Shown one piece after another: positions 1 through 5,102 of a stretch of 5,636 nucleotides of DNA. Every line of letters begins with the position of its first letter. The first letter of the stretch is position 1. The translations under genes were made by a program, and so were the position numbers. Below the pieces are notes generated by a model. That model was not told where the DNA came from. It ran no database searches and was given only the letters and a program-made list of their open reading frames with translations. The stretch comes from Hyphomicrobiales bacterium (GTDB lineage: Bacteria > Pseudomonadota > Alphaproteobacteria > Rhizobiales > Beijerinckiaceae), in assembly GCA_015655535.1 (NCBI GenBank), contig JAATEW010000065.1, forward strand, positions 1 to 5,636, read 5' to 3'.

Positions 1-538
1 AGCCGGGATTTTCCTTCAGCCGGCGCTTGATCGCAGCAAAAAGGATCTCTTCTTCTTCGTTGGTCGCCTTTTCGAGGAAGGCCACATCGCCGCCTTCGGC
101 GCGCACGCCGAAATGGATCAGCAGGGTTGCGTCGCCGCCGTCATCGAGCAGAAGGTTCGGCGCGCCGCCGTCGCCCCACTCGAAAATGCGGTGGGTATAA
201 TCCCAATAATCGACGAGGCTTTCGCCTTTGCGCGCGAAGACGGGAATGCCGGCCTCGGCGATCGCCGCAGCCGCATGATCCTGCGTCGAATAAATATTGC
301 ACGAGGCCCAGCGGATGTCGGCGCCCAGCGCCTTCAAGGTCTCGATCAGGACCGCCGTTTGGATCGTCATATGCAGCGAGCCGGCGATGCGGGCCCCTTT
401 AAGCGGCTGCGACGGCCCGAATTCGGCTCGTGTCGCCATCAGGCCGGGCATTTCGGTTTCGGCAATCGCGAGTTCTTTGCGGCCCCAGGCGGCAAGTCCG
501 AGGTCGGTGACAACATAGTCGGGGGAGCTTTTGGTCAT
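1..538 (-). CDS. ahcY: Adenosylhomocysteinase (S-adenosyl-L-homocysteine hydrolase), N-terminal part; gene runs off the left edge
   Basis: Cytosolic NAD-dependent enzyme that reversibly splits S-adenosylhomocysteine into homocysteine and adenosine, relieving product inhibition of methyltransferases. The 179 visible residues read MTKSSPDYVV..., then the conserved substrate-domain motifs: GSLHMTIQTAVLIETL (about residues 53-68, with the catalytic-region His56 and Thr58), SCNIYSTQDHAAAAIA (79-94) and LLLDDGGDATLLIHFG (129-144, with the paired Asp). Residues from about 145 on, rich in Glu and Lys, match the extra segment of roughly 40 residues known in the long bacterial and plant forms and absent from the human form. 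The NAD-binding domain lies outside the window. The start is the ATG at 538, which fits the usual distance to the conserved WGRKE...ETEMPGLM block. No clear Shine-Dalgarno precedes it: the position is filled by GGCGCGCC (539-546). The gene is transcribed away from the glycosyltransferase. Identity is near certain. Confidence 0.97.
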   Translation of the reverse strand, partial: MTKSSPDYVVTDLGLAAWGRKELAIAETEMPGLMATRAEFGPSQPLKGARIAGSLHMTIQTAVLIETLKALGADIRWASCNIYSTQDHAAAAIAEAGIPVFARKGESLVDYWDYTHRIFEWGDGGAPNLLLDDGGDATLLIHFGVRAEGGDVAFLEKATNEEEEILFAAIKRRLKENPG

Positions 539-569
539 GGCGCGCCAGCTTTTTGGGAAAGGGTGCCGC

Positions 570-598
570 TCTATAGCAGGCCTTGAAAGGGCAGGCAA
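570..598 (-). promoter_or_regulatory. Putative sigma-70 type promoter of ahcY
   Basis: On the minus strand a TTGCCT hexamer (593-598) is followed after exactly 17 bases by TATAGA (570-575), close to the TTGACA/TATAAT consensus. Transcription would start near 562-564, giving a leader of about 25 bases before the ATG at 538. Such a short leader leaves no room for a SAM- or SAH-sensing riboswitch within it. The assignment rests on hexamer match and spacing only. Confidence 0.45.
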
Positions 599-621
599 TA
601 AAGATATAAACAAGTCTTTAT
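598..621. repeat. Perfect 7-base inverted repeat touching the ahcY -35 box
   Basis: ATAAAGA (598-604) and TCTTTAT (615-621) are exact reverse complements separated by ten A/T-rich bases. The left arm shares base 598 with the putative -35 hexamer of ahcY, so it could be a dyad operator for a regulator acting on that promoter. A weak hairpin is the alternative. The AT-rich stretch stands out against the GC-rich surroundings. The function is inferred from position alone. Confidence 0.35.
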
Positions 622-856
622 GTGCTTTTTAGCGGCGCATACGGCATGAGGCCCTGATGCTACACGCGGGCCTTAACCTCTACTATTTTGATTGGGGCGC
701 GCGGCTCGGGAAGGCCGCGCCTAAGCCTGCTCTTGCCAGCAAGCGGTAAAATGTGGAATGGCGGAGAGGGTTGGACCTCCTCACTTCACTTCAGACGCTC
801 GTTTGAATCAGGCCGGGCCCCTGAGGCTAGCCTAAAGGCATTCGAGTCATCCATTC

Positions 857-1702
857 ATGTCGGATCAATCAGTGACCGAAAAAAAATATGGAATCGCCGT
901 CATTGCCAATGACAAGATCGCCGATTGGCTTCTGCCATTCCTCGAAAGCTATCTCGCGAGCAATGCGGCGACGCCGCTTTATCTCATTCCCTATGACGAT
1001 AATGTCGCCCTCACGCGCCGCGCCGCGGATGTCTATGGCGTCCAATTCGTGACGCCGGACAGCGCCGAGCTCGATGCCTTGGCGGCGAAGCTCTATCCTT
1101 TGTTTCCGGGGCATCGCCGCAGGCTGCGCAAGTTCCTGTCGCTGGCTCTGCCGCTTGATGAAGTCCTCTATATAGACGTCGATACGCTTCTTTTTCGCGA
1201 CGTGCGCGAACTGTTCGGGCTGATCGAGAGCCAAAAAGCCGATTTCGTCATGGCGTCCTCGAGCGAGGAATATGTCTACAATAAGAAGCAGGCGAATTAT
1301 GATTTCCTGCGCGATGCGCGCTTGTTCAACGACGGTTTCTTTTTAACCTCGAACCATGTTCTGTCGCTGCGCGATTTCTACGAGACGATTGCCAAGGACG
1401 AGAAAATTTTTCATTCCGTGCGCAAACGCGGCATGCTTTTCGCCCAGCCTCTGACGAATTTCATCGTCCATCGGCGCGGGCTGAAGGTGGCGTCTCTGCG
1501 CGAATGCGTCGAGACGGCATCGGACGAGAGCTTTTATAAGGCCGAGGGGATCACGTTTCAGCCGGACGGCCCTCTCGATCCGGTCGGCAACCGGATCTTT
1601 TTCGCGCATTGGGCGGGGGCGACCAGTCTGCCGAGCCGCCGCGTTTTCGACGCAGCTTGGCTGCAATATGCCAAGCAGGCCAATGCGCGCATGAATAAGT
1701 GA
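857..1702 (+). CDS. GT-A fold glycosyltransferase, GT8-like
   Basis: A 281-residue protein that probably transfers a sugar from a nucleotide-sugar donor; acceptor and sugar cannot be told. It opens with a strand typical of nucleotide-binding folds (YGIAVIANDKIADWLLPFLESY, here residues 11-32). It carries a DxD metal/nucleotide motif as YIDVDTLLF (105-113, DVD at 107-109), preceded by the basic RRRLRKF (87-93). A FNDGFFL block (157-163) corresponds to the FNxG region of GT8-type enzymes, and HWAG (251-254) resembles their C-terminal His-x-x-Gly motif. No signal peptide or membrane helix is visible, so it should be cytosolic or peripheral at the inner membrane. The ATG at 857 has only a weak GAG (844-846) ribosome site. 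An eight-A run (879-886) lies in codons 8-10. It precedes the LptF/G-like permease by 101 bases on the same strand, so the two may share a transcript. Family fold is fairly sure; substrate is unknown. Confidence 0.8.
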   Translation: MSDQSVTEKKYGIAVIANDKIADWLLPFLESYLASNAATPLYLIPYDDNVALTRRAADVYGVQFVTPDSAELDALAAKLYPLFPGHRRRLRKFLSLALPLDEVLYIDVDTLLFRDVRELFGLIESQKADFVMASSSEEYVYNKKQANYDFLRDARLFNDGFFLTSNHVLSLRDFYETIAKDEKIFHSVRKRGMLFAQPLTNFIVHRRGLKVASLRECVETASDESFYKAEGITFQPDGPLDPVGNRIFFAHWAGATSLPSRRVFDAAWLQYAKQANARMNK

Positions 1703-1803
1703 TTGTCTTGCCGGCAGGCTTTGCGTCTATGTTTTTGACGGATGAACCCAATCTTGACGCAGAGCCACCGTTTATTTTGATCCTGATCTAGCCGGAAGAT
1801 CGA

Positions 1804-2964
1804 ATGCCTCGACTGCTCACGCTCTATCTCGCGAAACGCATCGCGCTTTCGGCCTTGCTGATCGAGACCAGTCTGTGCGTCCCGGTGATCATGACGTCGC
1901 TGTTTCATTACCTGCCGCCGGCGGCGGTGCGCAGCGGTCTTTTGATGCCGGCGCTTCTCGGCACCGTGCCGACGGTTTTCTATATCGCGCTTCCGCTGGC
2001 GGTCGGCGTTGCCATCACGCTTGAATTCGCGCGCATGTCGTCGGAAGGCATGATCGCGGTTCTCTATTCCATCAGATTGTCGGTCTGGTCGATTTGCATG
2101 CCGGCCGCGCTTGTCGGTCTGATCGCCGTCGGCGTCGGCTATTGGTTCTCGTCCTTCGTCGCGCCGGCCTATGTCGGGCAGATGCATGACGTCATTCATG
2201 TCATCCGCAATTCGCTCAATCACCGGATGCTGGAGCCGGCGCAATTCTATACATTCGATTACGGTACCAAGACGCTGTATTTCCAGCGGTGGAAATCGCC
2301 CGATGTCGCAACCGGCGTGTTCATCCATCATTTCTCGCCGGAAAAGCAGGAAGAAGAGATCATCACCGCGGCGGAAACCGAATTCCGCCGCAACGATCAT
2401 GGCGTTTTGCTCGTCATGACCAATGGCTCGATTCAGACGCGCCCGCAGGGCTCGACCGATATGCGGACGGCGAATTTCGACGAATATGTGCTGTCGATCG
2501 ATATGCAGGGCACGAATGGCATGCCGAAGCGCGATTGGCGCGGCGTGTTCGAATTGCCTTGGAACGAATTTATCGCCGAGCGCTTCTCCGGCCTCCAAGA
2601 TCCGCGCCGCCTTGCCGAATGGACCAGCGAGGCGACGAAACGCGTCGGCATTCCACTCTTGGCGCTGGCGCATGGATTGTTCGGAATAGGGCTCGTGCTG
2701 ACGGTCACATCGGCGACGGGGCGCGGCTCGGCCGGGACGGCGGTGACCATTCTGGCCGTGCCTGTCCTGCATATTGCGATCCTGATCGCGGCCGAAACCT
2801 TGGTGAGGCGAGACCCGCGCCTATCGTTCGTGATCTTCGCCGCGATCCTCGCCGAATTCGCGGTCGCGCTGTTCATGCTGCATAAGCAGAACGCGAATAT
2901 GTCGCCGGTCAAGCCTTTGGTTCCGCTCGGCCTAACGCCCGTGGACGGGCACGCGCCCGCCTGA
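1804..2964 (+). CDS. LptF/LptG (YjgP/YjgQ) family permease, solitary
   Basis: A 386-residue inner-membrane protein of the family whose classical members, LptF and LptG, form a heterodimer with the LptB ATPase and pass lipopolysaccharide to a periplasmic bridge. The layout matches: helices at about 13-35, 47-75 and 94-120; a periplasmic domain at about 121-275; helices at about 281-303, 309-331 and 340-360. The periplasmic part carries family-like patterns (LEPAQFYTFDYGTKTLYF at 143-160, GVFIHHF at 171-177, then ITAAETEF and LVMTNGSIQ), as expected for a beta-jellyroll. The cytoplasmic loop after helix 2 (EFARMSSEGMIAVLYSIRLS, 74-93) corresponds to the segment that contacts the ATPase in LptF/G. 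A GGAAG ribosome site (1794-1798) five bases before the ATG supports the start. No partner lpt gene is visible; the upstream neighbour is a glycosyltransferase. Whether it moves lipopolysaccharide or another lipid-linked glycan is open. It may be a paralogue of the housekeeping pair. Confidence 0.85.
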   Translation: MPRLLTLYLAKRIALSALLIETSLCVPVIMTSLFHYLPPAAVRSGLLMPALLGTVPTVFYIALPLAVGVAITLEFARMSSEGMIAVLYSIRLSVWSICMPAALVGLIAVGVGYWFSSFVAPAYVGQMHDVIHVIRNSLNHRMLEPAQFYTFDYGTKTLYFQRWKSPDVATGVFIHHFSPEKQEEEIITAAETEFRRNDHGVLLVMTNGSIQTRPQGSTDMRTANFDEYVLSIDMQGTNGMPKRDWRGVFELPWNEFIAERFSGLQDPRRLAEWTSEATKRVGIPLLALAHGLFGIGLVLTVTSATGRGSAGTAVTILAVPVLHIAILIAAETLVRRDPRLSFVIFAAILAEFAVALFMLHKQNANMSPVKPLVPLGLTPVDGHAPA

Positions 2965-2972
2965 GTCCAAAT

Positions 2973-4115
2973 CTAACGGTCCTTCCAGGGAATCGTCGTC
3001 TCAAAAAATAATCTCACGAGATCGGCCTGCCTATGGGTGCCGGTCTTGGCGAGAATATGTTTGAGATGCGTGCGCGCCGTCATGTCCGAGATTTTGAGCC
3101 TTTGCGCCACGCTTTGCGGTGGTCCCTCATTGAAGATCAGCGCGTCGAGAACGCGTCCTTCCGCCGGCGTGAGGTGGAACATGGCCGAGAAGACATTGAC
3201 CCGGTCCGTCATGCCGCGGCGGCGATCGACGATGAAAAGCCCGACGGACGGCCGGTCCTTGTCGAGAATATAGCCGGCGGCGCGTCCCGACAAAGGCACG
3301 ACATGCACGACGAGCGACGCGCCGCCGGCCTCGGTCGGCAGAATGATCGATCCGCCCGGCGCCAGGTCTTCGGTTCCGCGCGCGGCGGCGAGGACGAGCG
3401 CCTGCAGCCTTTGCGAAGCCTTGAAATCGGCCGCGCCGATGAAGCCCTGTTCGCTTTTAAGGCCGTTGTTGCCGCGCATGAATTGTTCGGCGGTGTCGTT
3501 GGCATAAACGATACGGCCGCTGCCGGTGGTCAGAACCGCGCCGAAGCCCGCGCTTGCCACGAAGCGCCCCAGCAAATGCGCTTGCGACCTATATTCGTCG
3601 AGGAGATCGCCGACCATGAAAGCGCGTTTGAGATGCGGCGCGATGGATTTCATGCGCGCCATTTCGTCCGGGGTGACGATGCCTGCGCTGGAGGGCCGAA
3701 GAATCGCGAAACCGGCCATGGCTCCAGGCTGTTTCGTTAGCATGATGCCGACATAGTCCCAGTGATCGCGCTTGCGGGCCCATTCGTTATAAAATACCGA
3801 CCGCTTGTAATCATCGGCGGTCACGAGGTGCGAAGCCGTGACGACTTCGCCCGGCCGGGCCTGTTTCTCCAGCGTACGGAACGGGCTGATCTTATCGAAA
3901 TGGGTGAGATAGGCCATTTGCGAGGCCATATCGTTATTATAGGCCATCTTCGAAAACATGACCGAGCGATCCGGCCGATGCCGATGCGTCGCTAGAATGC
4001 CCATATGGCCGCCGGCAAGACGCACGACGCTTTCGCAGACCTCCGATTGGCTCTGCGCGTCGAGGATGCCGTCATATATTTTGGTAATGACCTGAAGAAC
4101 ATCCGCGCCGGCCAT
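2973..4115 (-). CDS. LuxR-family transcriptional regulator with GAF/PAS-like N-terminal region
   Basis: A 380-residue DNA-binding protein. The C-terminal part (about 314-370) is a LuxR/GerE helix-turn-helix: HLTPAEGRVLDALIFNE, then QSVAQRLKISDMTARTHLKH as the helix pair, then ILAKTGTHRQADLVRLF. The central region (about 180-300) looks PAS-like (FGAVLTTGSGRIVYANDTAEQFM at residues 191-213, then a strand-rich part ending VGLFIVDRRR). Residues 1-170 may form a GAF-like sensory domain, but no ligand can be named. There is no receiver domain or N-terminal Walker motif, so it is neither a response regulator nor a MalT-type protein, and it does not resemble the acyl-homoserine-lactone-binding domain clearly. 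The ATG at 4115 has a good AGGAG site (4125-4129, nine-base spacer). The gene converges on the LptF/G-like permease with 8 bases between the stops, leaving no separate terminator. Targets are unknown. Confidence 0.88.
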   Translation of the reverse strand: MAGADVLQVITKIYDGILDAQSQSEVCESVVRLAGGHMGILATHRHRPDRSVMFSKMAYNNDMASQMAYLTHFDKISPFRTLEKQARPGEVVTASHLVTADDYKRSVFYNEWARKRDHWDYVGIMLTKQPGAMAGFAILRPSSAGIVTPDEMARMKSIAPHLKRAFMVGDLLDEYRSQAHLLGRFVASAGFGAVLTTGSGRIVYANDTAEQFMRGNNGLKSEQGFIGAADFKASQRLQALVLAAARGTEDLAPGGSIILPTEAGGASLVVHVVPLSGRAAGYILDKDRPSVGLFIVDRRRGMTDRVNVFSAMFHLTPAEGRVLDALIFNEGPPQSVAQRLKISDMTARTHLKHILAKTGTHRQADLVRLFFETTIPWKDR

Positions 4116-4127
4116 CGGTCGTGACTC

Positions 4128-4164
4128 CTGTTACGGGACGCGAGGACACGTCATTTGATAACAG
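4128..4164 (-). promoter_or_regulatory. Inverted repeat in the leader of the LuxR-type gene, abutting its ribosome site
   Basis: CTGTTA (4128-4133) and TAACAG (4159-4164) are exact reverse complements, and a second pair, GACG (4137-4140) with CGTC (4149-4152), nests inside with an eight-base loop. In minus-strand RNA this gives a two-part stem whose 3' arm ends inside the AGGAG ribosome site (4125-4129). It could be an operator for autoregulation or a leader structure affecting translation. The stems are short and broken by an asymmetric internal loop, so chance is possible. Confidence 0.3.
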
Positions 4165-4257
4165 TTTCCGCGAAGGAGGGAAGCCACAAACGGAGACTTA
4201 TGCGTTTCAACGGTAATGGAATGGCTGGATCTGCTCGACGATTCACGCGCCGAAATG

Positions 4258-4274
4258 GGGGAATTTAATTCCCC
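4258..4274. repeat. 17-base perfect palindrome GGGGAATT-T-AATTCCCC
   Basis: Two 8-base arms mirror each other exactly around a single T (4266). It lies 43 bases downstream of the stop codon of the ABC ATPase gene and 142 bases upstream of the LuxR-type start. As minus-strand RNA it folds into a six-pair stem with a five-base loop and is followed by only a weak CATTTCGG, so as a terminator it is poor. As DNA it has the symmetry of a binding site for a dimeric regulator. Both readings are inference; the symmetry is directly seen. Confidence 0.5.
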
Positions 4275-4283
4275 ATCGCCGGC

Positions 4284-4309
4284 AAAATCACGTTCAATTT
4301 TAAAGAACG
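4284..4309 (-). terminator. Weak candidate terminator hairpin after the ABC ATPase gene
   Basis: Reading the minus strand, CGTTC (4305-4309) pairs with GAACG (4291-4295) across a nine-base A/T loop, then TGATTTTG follows (4283-4290). It starts eight bases after the ATPase stop codon, where an operon end is expected. The stem has only five pairs and the T-tract is short and interrupted, so it may work only weakly, or together with the 4258-4274 palindrome beyond it. Confidence 0.3.
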
Positions 4310-4316
4310 GAGTGGA

Positions 4317-5102
4317 TTAGCGGGCGCGCGCGGCCACGCGGGTCGCCATGGGCTTGGCCGTCAAAGGCTTCGTCTGCACCGTCGCCGCATAGGCATCGAG
4401 AACCTCGGCTGGCGCCCCGATCTTGTGCACGCAGCCATCTTCGATCCAGAGAACCCGGTCACATAGATTTTCGAGGGTCACGAGATCATGCGAGACGATC
4501 AGAATCGTCCCATGCTTGGCAAAATCCTGGATGAAGGCGTCGCATTTCTCGGCAAAGGCCCCGTCGCCGACGGAGAGGGCCTCGTCGACGATCATGATAT
4601 CGGCATCCGCATGGGCGCAGATGGCGAAGGCGAGGCGCGCGGCCATGCCGCTCGAATACATGCGTAAAGGTTGAAAGAAAAACTCGCCAATATCGGCGAA
4701 AGCCGCGATGGATGGCAATCTTTGCTCGATGACCTTGCGGCGCAATCCGAGAATGGCGCCGCCGATCATCGCATTTTCACGGCCGGTCAATTCGAGGTCG
4801 AAGCCGGCGCCGAGCGCCAGGATGGGCGCGATCGATCCCGTGACGGTGACCTTACCATAGCTCGGTTCGGTGATGCCGCAGACGATCTGCAACAAAGTCG
4901 TCTTGCCGGCCCCGTTGCGGCCGATGATGCCGAGTTTTTCGCCGCGGCGAATTTCGAAGGAAATATCCCGGAGAGCCCAGTGCTGATGGTAAAAGCGCTT
5001 CCATCGACCGAACAGGATCTGCTTCAACTGGTCGTTCCTATGCGCATAGAGCTGGAACGCCTTGCCGATGCCCTCGCAACGGATGATCACGTCAGATGAC
5101 AT
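4317..5102 (-). CDS. ABC transporter ATP-binding protein of polysaccharide/polyol-phosphate exporters (Wzt/KpsT-like)
   Basis: The cytosolic ATPase half of an ABC-2 exporter that moves lipid-linked or finished polysaccharide across the inner membrane. From the ATG at 5102 it has 261 residues with the full motif set: Walker A GRNGAGKTT (61-69), the family-typical LGAGFDLELTGREN (97-110), the variant signature YSSGM (149-153), Walker B IMIVDE (169-174), D-loop SVGD and switch His in SHD (205). YSSGM in place of LSGGQ is usual in the Wzt/KpsT/TagH group. It stops soon after the nucleotide-binding domain with a basic Ala/Lys/Arg tail, so it lacks the C-terminal glycan-binding domain of long Wzt proteins and is closer in size to KpsT. 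The start at 5102 is preferred to an in-frame ATG at 5147: it begins just before the first conserved strand and overlaps the permease stop by 11 bases, typical of translational coupling. The exported polymer cannot be named. Confidence 0.93.
   Translation of the reverse strand: MSSDVIIRCEGIGKAFQLYAHRNDQLKQILFGRWKRFYHQHWALRDISFEIRRGEKLGIIGRNGAGKTTLLQIVCGITEPSYGKVTVTGSIAPILALGAGFDLELTGRENAMIGGAILGLRRKVIEQRLPSIAAFADIGEFFFQPLRMYSSGMAARLAFAICAHADADIMIVDEALSVGDGAFAEKCDAFIQDFAKHGTILIVSHDLVTLENLCDRVLWIEDGCVHKIGAPAEVLDAYAATVQTKPLTAKPMATRVAARAR

Larger units (their letters stand above)
539..856. other. Divergent intergenic region between ahcY and the glycosyltransferase gene
   Basis: No convincing gene is present in these 318 bases. 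The ahcY-proximal third holds the putative promoter and the 598-621 dyad. Further on are short inverted repeats: AGGCCC/GGGCCT (649-654 and 668-673), GCGCGGC/GCCGCGC (699-705 and 714-720), TCAGG/CCTGA (808-812 and 820-824) and a fully self-complementary AGGCTAGCCT (824-833) 23 bases before the glycosyltransferase start. None is followed by a T-tract, so none looks like an intrinsic terminator. A TAAAAT (747-752) could be a plus-strand -10 box for the glycosyltransferase, but no matching -35 is seen at the right distance. Confidence 0.6.

Noticed and set aside
539..570. SAM- or SAH-type riboswitch before ahcY
   Set aside because: The likely leader is only about 25 bases and shows no recognisable conserved core.
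113..586. Plus-strand open frames opposite ahcY
   Set aside because: The minus strand encodes unmistakable adenosylhomocysteinase motifs; the plus-strand products have no family features.
699..720. GCGCGGC/GCCGCGC hairpin as an intrinsic terminator
   Set aside because: No T-tract on either strand, and no gene ends next to it: both flanking genes are transcribed away from this region.
688..912. Possible small gene of 74 codons starting with TTG before the glycosyltransferase
   Set aside because: No ribosome site, low-complexity translation, and it overlaps the real glycosyltransferase start by 56 bases in another frame.
1558..2772. Long open frame (404 codons) on the minus strand opposite the permease gene
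   Set aside because: The translation is dominated by Arg, His, Asp and Gln with no domain pattern, as expected antisense to a GC-rich gene. The plus-strand frame has clear membrane helices and family motifs.
2946..2959. CGGGC/GCCCG hairpin at the end of the permease gene as a terminator
   Set aside because: Only five pairs, inside the coding sequence, and not followed by T residues on either strand.
3033..3740. Plus-strand open frame of 235 codons opposite the LuxR-type gene
   Set aside because: Arg/Glu/Ala-rich composition without recognisable domains; the minus-strand frame has a clear LuxR helix-turn-helix and a good ribosome site.
3209..4115. Acyl-homoserine-lactone receptor reading of the LuxR-type protein
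   Set aside because: The protein is 380 residues rather than about 240, and the N-terminal region does not clearly show the conserved autoinducer-binding pattern; no LuxI-type synthase is present in the window.
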